Below, one piece after another: positions 8,679-17,158 of a stretch of 47,012 nucleotides of DNA. The notes under the pieces were generated by a model. The model had not been told where the DNA came from. It saw only the letters and a list, made by a program, of their open reading frames with translations, and did no database searches. The stretch is from assembly GCA_943332105.1 (NCBI GenBank), contig CALQOD010000008.1:1-47012 (forward strand). Direction: 5' to 3'. The stretch comes from Chitinophaga pinensis. GTDB lineage: Bacteria; Bacteroidota; Bacteroidia; AKYH767-A; OLB10. How positions within the stretch are numbered: position 1 is the stretch's first letter; every line of letters starts with the position of its first letter. The position numbers and the translations under genes were made by a program.

Positions 8679-9157
8679 AAAAACTAATTATTATTTTTTT
8701 TATGTTGTTGGTCTCGGATTTATGGGCACAAGACTCACTAATTTATCATCCGGAGCTTAATGCTGCAGAACAAATTAAATCTGCCACAATTAAAGCTACT
8801 GCAGAAAACAAACATGTACTGCTAATGATTGGCGGCAATTGGTGTAGATGGTGTAAGATGTTTAACAAATTTGTTACTGCCGATTTTCAATTAGATTCTG
8901 CAATGAATAAAAATTTTGTGGTGGAACATATTAATTACAGCAAGGAAAATAAGAATGCAGAAACATTAAAAAAGCTTCATTTCCCAGAGCGATTTGGATT
9001 CCCTGTATTTGTTATTTTGAATTCTGCAGGCGAATTAATTCACACCCAAAATTCGGCTTATCTCGAAAAGGGAGAGGGTTACGACAAAGAAACGGTGATA
9101 GACTTTTTCAATCAATGGAGAAAAGATGCACTTGATGAAAAAAATTATAAAAACTAG
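8675..9157 (+). CDS. Secreted thioredoxin-like protein
   Basis: A signal peptide (1-18, cleavage after WA) and a single thioredoxin domain with active-site WCRWCKMF (C57, C60) point to a periplasmic thiol-disulfide protein. The cis-Pro motif is FGFPVFVIL (about 123-131). The spacing and the preceding GGNWCRWCK resemble the thioredoxin_7/DUF255-like group rather than cytoplasmic TrxA. Length 160. It overlaps cvpA by 4 nt and ends 3 nt before the terC ATG. Whether it reduces or oxidises its substrate cannot be read from the sequence. Confidence 0.85.
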   Translation: MKKLIIIFFMLLVSDLWAQDSLIYHPELNAAEQIKSATIKATAENKHVLLMIGGNWCRWCKMFNKFVTADFQLDSAMNKNFVVEHINYSKENKNAETLKKLHFPERFGFPVFVILNSAGELIHTQNSAYLEKGEGYDKETVIDFFNQWRKDALDEKNYKN

Positions 9158-9160
9158 TTG

Positions 9161-10093
9161 ATGACAGAAATAGTTCCGGCTTATTTTTGGATTTATTTTA
9201 GCCTTGGTATTGTAGTCTTGCTCGGCCTCGATTTGTTTTTCGTTAATCGTGATAACAAAGCAGTTTCGATAAAAGCAACAATTGGCTGGGTGCTTTTTTG
9301 GATAGGTGTTGCATTGGCCTTCGCAGTATGGATTTATTATCGTTTTGGTGTAGCATCAGCAATTGAATACACTACCACTTACCTAATTGAATGGACGTTA
9401 AGCGTAGACAATCTTTTTGTGTTCATCATTGTATTTAAATACTTCAAAGTTCCTGATGAATATCAGCATCGCGTTTTATTCTGGGGTATATTGGGAGCCC
9501 TAGTATTACGTGGAATATTTATTTCAGCAGGTGTTACACTTATCCAACATTTTGAATGGATTATCTATTTATTCGGAGGATTTCTTGTTTTTACAGGATT
9601 AAAAATCTTCTTTCATCACGACGATGAAACCTCCGACCTATCTAAAAACTATGTGGTGCGCATCATGAAAAAATTTGTTCCATTAGCAGATAAATATGAT
9701 GGTGCAAAATTTTTCACTAAGCAAAATGCAAAATTAATTGCTACTCCGCTTCTACTCGTATTAGTAGTAATTGAATTCACCGATTTGATTTTTGCAGTAG
9801 ATTCAATCCCAGCTTCCTTATCAATCACCAAGAACGCATTTATAATTTATTGCAGTAATGTATTAGCAGTGTTAGGACTTCGCTCATTATACTTCGGAGT
9901 TTCACATTTGATGAAAATTTTTAGATATCTGAAATATGGCATTGCTATTATTCTTGTATTTGTAGGATTTAAAATGATTATTGCTGAATATTTTAATCAT
10001 CATTTATCTTCTATTGTTGCATTAGGAACAATAATTATGATACTCGCACTTAGTATTTTGTTCTCTTTAAATGCCAAAGAAAGATCTTCATGA
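9161..10093 (+). CDS. TerC family integral membrane protein
   Basis: TerC/Alx-type membrane protein of 310 residues with seven to nine hydrophobic segments. The family signature LIEWTLSVDNLFVF (about residues 75-88) and the second acidic motif EFTDLIFAVDSIPA (about 206-219) are clear; these acidic intramembrane residues are thought to bind metal in Alx/TerC proteins, which are linked to manganese export. The ATG at 9161 is chosen as start; a TTG directly before it (9158) is also in frame but unnecessary. The last bases overlap the methyltransferase start (ATGA at 10090). Confidence 0.9.
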   Translation: MTEIVPAYFWIYFSLGIVVLLGLDLFFVNRDNKAVSIKATIGWVLFWIGVALAFAVWIYYRFGVASAIEYTTTYLIEWTLSVDNLFVFIIVFKYFKVPDEYQHRVLFWGILGALVLRGIFISAGVTLIQHFEWIIYLFGGFLVFTGLKIFFHHDDETSDLSKNYVVRIMKKFVPLADKYDGAKFFTKQNAKLIATPLLLVLVVIEFTDLIFAVDSIPASLSITKNAFIIYCSNVLAVLGLRSLYFGVSHLMKIFRYLKYGIAIILVFVGFKMIIAEYFNHHLSSIVALGTIIMILALSILFSLNAKERSS

Positions 10094-10878
10094 TTGGTTT
10101 ATTTCGATTAGCCTGGGGTTATATTATTTATTGGTTTTCATCAGTTGGCCGCCACGGATTACAATCAACTTTTCTTTATAATTTAAACGAATCTGTTTGG
10201 CGATATGATAAAAAAAAATTGTCGCAAAAGCGAATAGAATCTTATCGAAAAAGGTGTTTAAAAGATAAAATCGCTGTTGCTGTAAACGATTTTGGCGCAG
10301 GTGTAAATGGAAACTTAAAGAAAGAATTATCCATTGCTTCCATTGCAAAAAATGCTGCAAAACATCCTAAATATGCGCGTATGTTATTTCGCTTAATGGA
10401 GTACTTAAAGCCAAACACCGTAATCGAATTAGGAACATCATTAGGTATTAGTTCATTATATATCAGCTCAGGAAATCCGAAGATGAAATTAACTACACTA
10501 GAAGGATGTGATGCAATTGCTGAATTTTCGCGCAAACAATTTCAGCAATTCCCTGACTTGAATATAGAAGTAATAACTGGAAATTTTGATACTACTTTAT
10601 CAGAACTATTAAAGTCTCAAAGTAAAATTGATTCCATTTACATTGATGGAAATCATCGTTATGAACCAACCATGCGTTACTTCACTCTGTGCTTACCTTA
10701 TATGCATGATGAATCTTTTATCATCTTTGACGATATCAATTGGTCGAAGGAAATGAAGAGCGCCTGGCAAGAAATAATAAAGCACCCGAGTGTAAGTGTT
10801 TCGATTGATGTATACATGATGGGAATCGTATTTTTCAATAAAGGATTTTCAAAACAAGATTTTAAAATAAGATATTAA
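10090..10878 (+). CDS. Class I SAM-dependent methyltransferase
   Basis: This 262-residue protein holds a Rossmann-type methyltransferase domain: motif I is VIELGTSLGISSLYIS (about 111-126), an acidic residue follows in TLEGCD (about 135-140), and DSIYIDGNHRYEPTM (about 181-195) is the motif of the Methyltransf_24 group. The substrate is unknown. The N-terminal 30 residues are hydrophobic and aromatic (YIIYWFSS) and could touch the membrane. It overlaps terC by 4 nt. The stop codon lies inside a 13-bp tandem duplication. Confidence 0.8.
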   Translation: MIGLFRLAWGYIIYWFSSVGRHGLQSTFLYNLNESVWRYDKKKLSQKRIESYRKRCLKDKIAVAVNDFGAGVNGNLKKELSIASIAKNAAKHPKYARMLFRLMEYLKPNTVIELGTSLGISSLYISSGNPKMKLTTLEGCDAIAEFSRKQFQQFPDLNIEVITGNFDTTLSELLKSQSKIDSIYIDGNHRYEPTMRYFTLCLPYMHDESFIIFDDINWSKEMKSAWQEIIKHPSVSVSIDVYMMGIVFFNKGFSKQDFKIRY

Positions 10879-10889
10879 AATAAGATATT
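10864..10889 (+). repeat. 13-bp perfect tandem duplication over the methyltransferase stop codon
   Basis: The unit AAAATAAGATATT occurs twice with no gap. The stop codon TAA (10876-10878) spans the junction, so the duplication leaves the protein end unchanged. Confidence 0.9.
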
Positions 10890-10945
10890 AATAAAATAGA
10901 GTTTTATTTCATCAAAATGCGCAAACAGAATAAGCATCCGTTTGT

Positions 10946-10953
10946 TACCTTTG
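10946..10953 (+). promoter_or_regulatory. -7 box for the ABC ATPase operon
   Basis: TACCTTTG matches TAnnTTTG exactly and ends 16 nt before the GTG start at 10970. That leaves a leader of about 10-12 nt and supports the GTG as the true start. Confidence 0.6.
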
Positions 10954-10969
10954 ATAAAAATTTATTCAC

Positions 10970-11686
10970 GTGGCTTCCATTATAAAAATCAACAATATTT
11001 CAAGAACCTATCAGGTAGGCACTGAAAAAATTTATGCACTTAGTGATATTAGTTTAGAAATTTTTAAGAATGAATACGTTGCACTAATGGGTTCTTCTGG
11101 TTCTGGAAAATCTACCTTAATGAATGTTTTAGGTTGCTTAGATACGCCATCAGGAGGAGAATATTTTCTAAATAATATTAACGTAGCAAAAATGACGGAT
11201 AATGAATTAGCGGAGATTAGAAATCGTCAAATTGGCTTCGTATTTCAATCATTTAATTTATTACCAAGAAGCACCGCATTAGAAAATGTTGCATTGCCCT
11301 TAATTTACTCCGGGGTAAGTAAATCCGATCGAGAAGCAAGAGCAGCAGAAGCTTTAGCGAGCGTAGGCTTGAATGATCGTATGACACATAAGCCAAATGA
11401 ACTTTCAGGTGGGCAACGACAGCGTGTTGCTGTTGCGAGAGCATTAGTAACAAATCCTAGTATTATCCTTGCCGATGAACCTACAGGAAATCTCGACTCT
11501 AAGACATCCGATGAGATTATGGAACTATTTGCAGACATACATCGCCGAGGAAATACTGTCATTTTAGTTACCCATGAAGAAGATATTGCCCGCAATGCTC
11601 ATCGTATTGTACGCCTAAAAGATGGCTTGGTAGAATCGGATACTAGCAATCCTAATTTTAACAGTAAAACAACTAGCTTAAAATGA
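10970..11686 (+). CDS. ABC transporter ATP-binding protein (LolD/MacB type)
   Basis: This is the ATPase subunit of an ABC transporter. Walker A is GSSGSGKST (41-49), the signature [15 protein letters not shown] follows at about 140-154, and Walker B is [12 protein letters not shown], typical of the LolD/MacB/FtsE class that works with FtsX-like permeases. No permease is next to it, so its partner is elsewhere. The start is GTG (10970); no ATG fits the conserved N-terminus. It overlaps the corrinoid adenosyltransferase gene by ATGA, so both are probably translated from one mRNA. Confidence 0.88.
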   Translation: MASIIKINNISRTYQVGTEKIYALSDISLEIFKNEYVALMGSSGSGKSTLMNVLGCLDTPSGGEYFLNNINVAKMTDNELAEIRNRQIGFVFQSFNLLPRSTALENVALPLIYSGVSKSDREARAAEALASVGLNDRMTHKPNELSGGQRQRVAVARALVTNPSIILADEPTGNLDSKTSDEIMELFADIHRRGNTVILVTHEEDIARNAHRIVRLKDGLVESDTSNPNFNSKTTSLK

Positions 11687-12231
11687 AAATATACACTAAG
11701 ACTGGTGACCAAGGCGAAACTTCCTTAATTGGTGGGACGCGAGTTCCTAAATATCATTCGCGTATTGAAACCTATGGAACTGTTGATGAATTAAACTCGT
11801 GGATTGGACTAATCAGGGATCAATTGACAGACAATACGCAAGTACTAGAATTACTCTATATACAGGACAGATTGTTTACTATAGGTTCATTATTGGCTGC
11901 TGACCCTGAAAAAAGCAAGATGAAGCTTCCAACATTATCAATTGAAGATTGCGAGATGCTTGAAAAGACAATGGACAAAATGGATGAGAAACTTGAACCA
12001 TTAAAATCGTTCGTACTGCCTGGAGGTCACCCGCTTGTATCTCAAATTCATATTGCAAGATGCGTATGCAGAAGGACGGAAAGGCTCATTGTTCATTTGC
12101 AAAAAGAGGCTGAAACCGACCCAATAATCGCTATTTACCTGAACCGATTATCAGATTATTTATTCATGTTGTCACGCCTGACAGCAAAAAATCTTAACGC
12201 TGTGGAGAGTCCTTGGACCCCAAGAATGTAA
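11683..12231 (+). CDS. Cob(I)yrinic acid a,c-diamide/cob(I)alamin adenosyltransferase (PduO type)
   Basis: This enzyme transfers adenosyl from ATP to reduced cobalamin to make adenosylcobalamin. The PduO-type signature [15 protein letters not shown] at the N-terminus (ATP loop) and [11 protein letters not shown] (about 32-42) are present. The C-terminal RCVCRRTER (about 128-136) and [11 protein letters not shown] (about 153-163) helices complete the trimer active site. Length 182 is normal. No cobalamin synthesis gene is nearby, so it may serve salvage. It is relevant to the B12-dependent regulator at 23.7 kb, which would need adenosylcobalamin. Confidence 0.92.
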   Translation: MKIYTKTGDQGETSLIGGTRVPKYHSRIETYGTVDELNSWIGLIRDQLTDNTQVLELLYIQDRLFTIGSLLAADPEKSKMKLPTLSIEDCEMLEKTMDKMDEKLEPLKSFVLPGGHPLVSQIHIARCVCRRTERLIVHLQKEAETDPIIAIYLNRLSDYLFMLSRLTAKNLNAVESPWTPRM

Positions 12232-12246
12232 AACACGACTAAAAAA

Positions 12247-12281
12247 TTTGTTTTTTTTAGATGAATCTTTTGTTATTTTTG
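12247..12281 (+). promoter_or_regulatory. Promoter of the DUF2795 gene
   Basis: TTTG (12247-12250), 23 nt, then TATTTTTG (12274-12281) matches the Bacteroidota -33/-7 arrangement. Transcription should start near 12286, at the base of a small CCCC/GGGG hairpin (12286-12289 with 12299-12302). Confidence 0.65.
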
Positions 12282-12350
12282 CACGCCCCACCTAAAACGG
12301 GGGAACATAATTATTTTATTGTCGTTTTAAAATTTATTAAATTTACAACT

Positions 12351-12572
12351 ATGTACTGGACCTTAGAACTTGCTTCCCACCTAGAAGATGCCCCATGGCC
12401 TGCAACCAAGGATGAGCTGATCGATTATGCAATTCGTTCAGGAGCCCCTATGGAGGTAATAGAAAACCTTCAGGAATTGGAAGACGAAGGTGAGCCATAC
12501 GAAACTATTGAAGAAATATGGCCCGACTATCCCACAAAAGACGATTTCTTTTTCAATGAAGATGAATACTAA
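12351..12572 (+). CDS. DUF2795 domain-containing small acidic protein
   Basis: The 73-residue, strongly acidic protein begins MYWTLELASHLEDAPWP and contains KDELIDYAIRSGAP, then ends in an acidic DDFFFNEDEY tail. This sequence type is very strongly conserved across Bacteroidota and annotated as DUF2795; its function is not known. An upstream ATG at 12261 in frame is rejected because it overlaps the promoter and would add an unrelated stretch. It is a single-gene unit with promoter, about 65-nt leader and a strong terminator. Confidence 0.9.
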   Translation: MYWTLELASHLEDAPWPATKDELIDYAIRSGAPMEVIENLQELEDEGEPYETIEEIWPDYPTKDDFFFNEDEY

Positions 12573-12611
12573 ATTAAAAAACCTGTAGTAAAACTACAGG
12601 TTTTTTAATTG
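12573..12611. terminator. Bidirectional terminator between DUF2795 and recQ
   Basis: CCTGTAGT (12582-12589), loop AAA, ACTACAGG (12593-12600), flanked by an A-run and a T-run that extend the stem. It serves the DUF2795 gene (+) and recQ (-). Confidence 0.9.
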
Positions 12612-12624
12612 AAGGCCTTTCAGA

Positions 12625-14814
12625 CTAATTTCCTAATTCACTTATAAATTTAATGCGCATTAAGCGAATTTCTTCTTCGGTATAATCATCTTCTCCAAGT
12701 TCATTAATTGCATCTTTAACCGAATCAGTTTCCGCAGTTTTAAAATAATCAAAAACTTCATCCTGGCGTTCTTCATCTATTAAATCATTGATATAATAAC
12801 TAATATCTATTTTAGTTCCTGATGCAACTATAGATTCAAGTTCTGAAACAATCTCCTTTACCATTAATCCTTTTGCTTTTGCCATTCCTTCCAGCGAAAT
12901 TTTACGATCGATATTCTGAATTAAATAAACTTTTAATCCGCTTTTATTGACAACACTTTTAACTACAATATCTATAGGGCGCTCAATCTCATTATCCTCA
13001 ACATACTTTTTTATTAGCTCAATAAAAGGCTTGCCGTATTTACTTGCCTTACCAGTTCCAACACCTGTAATATTCTTCAATTCATCTATCGTGATGGGGT
13101 AGTTGGTTGTCATTTCTTCTAACGAAGGATCTTGAAAAACAACAAATGGAGGCACATTTAAATTCTTTGCAACGGTCTTACGCAAATTCTTTAACATTTC
13201 AAATAACTGCATATCGGCTGCGCCGCCTCCACCAGCTCCAAAATCGTCATCTTCATCACTCTCAGTATCTTCAAAACTTGTGTCCAATGCGATTTTAAAT
13301 GAAACAGGATTTTCAATAAACTCCTCCGCTTTTTCACTGATTTTTAGTAAGCCATAATTATCAATATCCTTATGTAAAAATCCTGCTAAAACTGCTTGCC
13401 GAATAAGGGTTGTCCAGAAACGATCACTTTGATCCGCTCCTTCTCCAAACACCTCTAACTTATCATGCTTATACGTTTTTACTTGTTGGTCTGCTACACC
13501 TAAAAGTACATTAATTAGATGTTCTACCTGATGCTTTTCTTTTACTGCCTTAATTCCTTCAATTAATAATATAAGTTCGTCTTGTGCTTCTATCAATGGT
13601 TTTGGATGTAAACAATTATCGCAATTTCCGCAATTTTCCTGCTCGTATTTTTCTCCGAAATAATTCAATAAAACTTTTCTTCTACAAACAGATGTTTCGG
13701 CATAACCAACTGTTTCGGTTAATAATTGCTTCCCAATTTCCTGTTCTGCAACCGGTTTACCCTTCATGAACTTTTCTAACTTTTCAATATCTTTGAAAGA
13801 ATAAAAAGTTAAGCATTTACCTTCCCTTCCATCGCGACCTGCGCGACCAGTTTCTTGATAATAGCCCTCTAAACTTTTTGGAATATCATGATGTATTACA
13901 AACCGAACATCTGGTTTATCGATACCCATTCCAAATGCAATAGTTGCAACAATTACATCAGCTTCTTCCATCAAAAATTTATCTTGATTTGTAGCCCGAG
14001 TAACAGGGTCTAATCCTGCATGATAATACAAAGCTCGTATTCCATTAACGACAAGGGTTTCTGCCACCTCTTCTACTTTCTTTCTGCTCAAACAATAAAT
14101 AACACCCGACTTACCTGCATTCTGCTTTACAAACTTGATTATTTCCTTCAGCACATTTTGCTTAGGTCGAATTTCATAATAAAGATTAGCACGATTAAAT
14201 GATGCTTTAAATAAAGAAGCATCCATCATTCCAAGGTTTTTCTGAATATCGCCCTGTACTTTTTCTGTTGCTGTTGCTGTTAAGGCGATAATTGGAACTT
14301 TACCGATTTCATCAATAATTGGTCGCAAGCGACGATACTCTGGACGAAAATCATGGCCCCATTCTGATATACAATGGGCTTCATCAATTGCAAAAAAAGA
14401 AATATTAACCTCTTTCAAGAACTTTACATTCTCCTCTTTAGTTAGTGATTCAGGAGCAACATAAAGCAATTTGGTCTTACCGGCTTTAATATCACTTCTT
14501 ACAATTTGGATTTCCGTTTTTGAAAGTGATGAATTTAAAAAATGTGCCACGCCATCATCCGTATTAAATCCACGAATTGCATCTACTTGATTTTTCATCA
14601 ATGCAATTAATGGCGAAATCACAATGGCAGTTCCCTCGCTCATTAATGCTGGCAACTGATAACACATTGATTTACCACCTCCGGTGGGCATAATCACAAA
14701 AGTGTTGTTTCCATCAAGAACATTACGAATAATTTGTTCTTGCTCACCTTTGAATTGATCGTATCCAAAATACTTATTTAACGCTTCCTGGAGCGTTGAT
14801 TCAGCCAACAACAT
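12625..14814 (-). CDS. recQ: ATP-dependent DNA helicase RecQ
   Basis: This 3'-5' superfamily 2 DNA helicase acts in recombination and fork repair. Walker A is PTGGGKS (43-49), the DEAH box sits in FFAIDEAHCISEWGHDFRP (about 137-155), and ATIAFGMGIDKPDVR with YYQETGRAGRDG are motifs V and VI. A zinc module (CRRKVLLNYF...CGNCDNC) and winged-helix region follow. The HRDC domain is at about 520-600, after a Gly/Asp linker. The C-terminal 130 residues are an extension common in Bacteroidota RecQ. Length 729. It has a -7 box (14840-14847) and shares the downstream bidirectional terminator. Confidence 0.95.
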   Translation of the reverse strand: MLLAESTLQEALNKYFGYDQFKGEQEQIIRNVLDGNNTFVIMPTGGGKSMCYQLPALMSEGTAIVISPLIALMKNQVDAIRGFNTDDGVAHFLNSSLSKTEIQIVRSDIKAGKTKLLYVAPESLTKEENVKFLKEVNISFFAIDEAHCISEWGHDFRPEYRRLRPIIDEIGKVPIIALTATATEKVQGDIQKNLGMMDASLFKASFNRANLYYEIRPKQNVLKEIIKFVKQNAGKSGVIYCLSRKKVEEVAETLVVNGIRALYYHAGLDPVTRATNQDKFLMEEADVIVATIAFGMGIDKPDVRFVIHHDIPKSLEGYYQETGRAGRDGREGKCLTFYSFKDIEKLEKFMKGKPVAEQEIGKQLLTETVGYAETSVCRRKVLLNYFGEKYEQENCGNCDNCLHPKPLIEAQDELILLIEGIKAVKEKHQVEHLINVLLGVADQQVKTYKHDKLEVFGEGADQSDRFWTTLIRQAVLAGFLHKDIDNYGLLKISEKAEEFIENPVSFKIALDTSFEDTESDEDDDFGAGGGGAADMQLFEMLKNLRKTVAKNLNVPPFVVFQDPSLEEMTTNYPITIDELKNITGVGTGKASKYGKPFIELIKKYVEDNEIERPIDIVVKSVVNKSGLKVYLIQNIDRKISLEGMAKAKGLMVKEIVSELESIVASGTKIDISYYINDLIDEERQDEVFDYFKTAETDSVKDAINELGEDDYTEEEIRLMRIKFISELGN

Positions 14815-14839
14815 TATTTAATAGAAAATTAAAGGACAA

Positions 14840-14847
14840 CAAATTTA
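14840..14847 (-). promoter_or_regulatory. -7 box for recQ
   Basis: On the minus strand TAAATTTG matches TAnnTTTG exactly, 25 nt before the recQ ATG. It abuts a plus-strand TATTTTTG (14851-14858), so two divergent promoters may compete here. Confidence 0.55.
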
Positions 14848-14850
14848 ACC

Positions 14851-14858
14851 TATTTTTG
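14851..14858 (+). promoter_or_regulatory. Plus-strand -7 box facing away from recQ
   Basis: TATTTTTG matches the -7 consensus. It would transcribe a 32-codon open frame (14891-14989) and read on into kdsD. No -33 TTG was found upstream. Confidence 0.35.
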
Positions 14859-14890
14859 TCTTTCGGTTAGTAAAATTTATCTTCCAAAGA

Positions 14891-14989
14891 ATGAATTATA
14901 AACCTATACTCCGCATGGGTGAAGATATATGGAAAAACAAAAAAAAACAAATAAAGTTCAGATTAAATAATAAAATACTTTTGCAGTAG
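14891..14989 (+). CDS. Possible 32-codon small ORF ahead of kdsD
   Basis: An ATG-started frame of 32 codons (beginning MNYKPILRMGEDIW) ends in TAG. It lies 33 nt after a -7 box and encodes a Lys-rich basic peptide. Nothing in it is recognised and it overlaps the more likely kdsD promoter (14976-14983). It may be chance. Confidence 0.15.
   Translation: MNYKPILRMGEDIWKNKKKQIKFRLNNKILLQ
14976..14983 (+). promoter_or_regulatory. -7 box for the kdsD operon
   Basis: TACTTTTG matches TAnnTTTG exactly and lies 24 nt before the kdsD ATG. It is the probable main promoter of kdsD-tatC-AhpD-DUF5686-lptB. Confidence 0.55.
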
Positions 14990-15007
14990 TAATACAAATC
15001 CAAAAAC

Positions 15008-15973
15008 ATGATTTCGGACCAAAAAATTTTAGCATCAGCTCGTAAAACAATCGATATCGAATCAAGGTCTATTGTTGATTTGAAAAAGCAAATTGATTCG
15101 GATTTTGTGGAAGTTGTGAAAAAAGTTGTGGCCTCTAAGGGAAGAGTGGTGATTAGCGGAATCGGGAAAAGTGCAATAATTGCAAACAAAATGGTTGCAA
15201 CATTTAACTCTACGGGAACGCCTTCTCTTTTTATGCATGCTGCTGACGCTATTCATGGCGACCTTGGAATGATTCAAAAAAACGATATCGTTATATTAAT
15301 TTCAAATAGCGGCACTACACCAGAAATAAAAGTATTGGCCCCATTAATAAAAAATGGAGGAAATATACTTGTTGCTATGGTTGGAAAGAAAGACTCTGAC
15401 TTAGCTCGTCACTCAGATTTTATTTTAAATACAGCTGTTAAACAAGAAGCTTGTCCGCATAACTTAGCCCCAACAAGTTCCACCACTGCACAATTAGCAA
15501 TGGGTGATGCACTTGCAGTTTGTTTATTGGAAGCAAGAGGATTTACTAGTAAAGATTTTGCAAAGTATCATCCGGGAGGAGCTTTAGGTAAAAAACTTTA
15601 TTTAAGAGTTTCGGACTTGTGGTCAAATAATCCGAAACCAATTGTTTCACCCAATACCCCAATTACAGATGTTATCTTAGAAATAACTTCAAAGCGATTA
15701 GGATGCACCGCTGTAGTTGAGAAAAACAAATTACTAGGGATAATTACTGATGGTGACTTAAGAAGAATGATGCAGCAAAAAGGCAAGTTTGAAACACTTA
15801 CCGCAAAAGACATAATGAACAAAAAACCAAAGCAAATAGAAAGTGAAACGATGGCAATTGAAGCACTTGATGTGATGAAATCTTTTAATATTATGCAACT
15901 TGTTGTTACTGAAAAGAAAAGATTTGTAGGATTTATTCACCTGCATGATTTATTAAAAGAAGGCATAATCTAA
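15008..15973 (+). CDS. kdsD: D-arabinose 5-phosphate isomerase (KpsF/GutQ family)
   Basis: It converts ribulose 5-phosphate to arabinose 5-phosphate, the first committed step to Kdo of LPS. An N-terminal SIS domain (about 35-170) has GIGKSAIIANK and ISNSGTTPEI for sugar-phosphate binding, followed by HPGGALGKKL (about 192-201) and two CBS domains (about 205-321). Length 321 is normal. As first gene of an envelope operon that ends in lptB, a Kdo/LPS role fits better than a sorbitol one. The next gene starts 3 nt after its stop. Confidence 0.92.
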   Translation: MISDQKILASARKTIDIESRSIVDLKKQIDSDFVEVVKKVVASKGRVVISGIGKSAIIANKMVATFNSTGTPSLFMHAADAIHGDLGMIQKNDIVILISNSGTTPEIKVLAPLIKNGGNILVAMVGKKDSDLARHSDFILNTAVKQEACPHNLAPTSSTTAQLAMGDALAVCLLEARGFTSKDFAKYHPGGALGKKLYLRVSDLWSNNPKPIVSPNTPITDVILEITSKRLGCTAVVEKNKLLGIITDGDLRRMMQQKGKFETLTAKDIMNKKPKQIESETMAIEALDVMKSFNIMQLVVTEKKRFVGFIHLHDLLKEGII

Positions 15974-15976
15974 GTT

Positions 15977-16801
15977 ATGTTATTAAAAAAAAGAGATCGT
16001 AATAATGAGATGACCTTCCTAGATCACCTCGAGGCTTTGAGGTGGCATGTTGTGCGTTCAGTTATAGTAATTTGCCTTATAGGTTTCGTTGCATTCTTTA
16101 ATAAGGAATTTATTTTTGATGGAATTATTCTAGCTCCTAAAAATGCAGACTTCTGGACTTATAGAATGATGTGCTTATTAGGTCAGAAGTTAAATGTTGA
16201 TATGTGTATTACACAAATTGATTTTTCAGTAATCAATTTAGATATAAGTGGGCAATTTACTACACATATGTGGGTTGCATTTGTTAGCGGGTGTGTATTG
16301 GGTTTTCCATATTTGGTATGGGAATTATGGAGATTTATTGGTCCTGCGTTATCAGAAAAGGAAATAAAATATTCAAGAGGAATTGTGTTTTTTACCTCTG
16401 CACTATTTTTAATTGGGGTTCTATTTGGCTATTACATTATTTCGCCTTTGTCAATTAACTTTTTAGGGAGTTATCATGTAAGTGAAGAAATACGGAATCA
16501 AATTAGTATGGATTCGTATATTAATATTGTAACTGTGATGACACTTTCTTCAGGATTAGTTTTTGAATTACCGATGATTATTTATTTTTTAAGTAAGATT
16601 GGAATCATGACGCCTTCATTTATGCGCAAGTATCGCAAGCATGCAATGATTGTTAACTTAATTATTGCAGCGATAATCACACCATCTCCTGACGTAACTA
16701 GTCAGATGCTAGTTGCCATACCATTACTTTTACTCTACGAAATAAGCATATTTATTTCGGCAGCTGTAGAAAGAAATAAAAACAAAAATTCAATTGCATA
16801 A
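15977..16801 (+). CDS. tatC: Sec-independent protein translocase TatC
   Basis: TatC is the polytopic core receptor of the twin-arginine export pathway, which carries folded proteins over the inner membrane. The N-terminus MTFLDHLEALRWH is the conserved cytoplasmic LEELR-like motif. Six membrane segments follow, with FIGPALSEKEIKY between TM2 and TM3. The first periplasmic loop (about 45-90) is longer than in E. coli, as is usual in Bacteroidota. Length 274. tatA is not adjacent. It lies 3 nt after kdsD and 3 nt before the AhpD-like gene. Confidence 0.94.
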   Translation: MLLKKRDRNNEMTFLDHLEALRWHVVRSVIVICLIGFVAFFNKEFIFDGIILAPKNADFWTYRMMCLLGQKLNVDMCITQIDFSVINLDISGQFTTHMWVAFVSGCVLGFPYLVWELWRFIGPALSEKEIKYSRGIVFFTSALFLIGVLFGYYIISPLSINFLGSYHVSEEIRNQISMDSYINIVTVMTLSSGLVFELPMIIYFLSKIGIMTPSFMRKYRKHAMIVNLIIAAIITPSPDVTSQMLVAIPLLLLYEISIFISAAVERNKNKNSIA

Positions 16802-16804
16802 TAC

Positions 16805-17158
16805 ATGAGTTTAGTAAACGAATTTAACGATTACAGAGCTAAAATGAATGAGAAGATTTTAGCACAGGGTGATACAAATATGAAAAGACTGTATGCATTA
16901 GATGCATCTACTTATCAGAACGGCGCATTGCCGGTTAAAACAAAAGAAATGCTGGGATTAGTTTCTTCCATGGTTTTGCGTTGCGATGATTGTATAAAAT
17001 ATCATTTAGGGAAGTGTAAAGAAGAAGGACTAACAACAGAAGAATTATTTGAAATATTTACGGTAGCTAATTTAGTTGGAGGAACGATTGTTATTCCTCA
17101 TACTCGCAGAGCTTTAGAATATTGGGAGAGTTTATCAAATGAAAATCAATTTAAATAG
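16805..17158 (+). CDS. Carboxymuconolactone decarboxylase/AhpD-like protein
   Basis: The 117-residue protein has the AhpD-type motif with a CxxC pair and a His four residues on (LRCDDCIKYH, about 58-67), typical of peroxidase-partner disulfide reductases of the carboxymuconolactone decarboxylase superfamily. A decarboxylase role is unlikely, since those lack the redox CxxC. The substrate is unknown. It follows tatC by 3 nt and overlaps the next gene by 20 nt, so it is inside the operon. Confidence 0.85.
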   Translation: MSLVNEFNDYRAKMNEKILAQGDTNMKRLYALDASTYQNGALPVKTKEMLGLVSSMVLRCDDCIKYHLGKCKEEGLTTEELFEIFTVANLVGGTIVIPHTRRALEYWESLSNENQFK

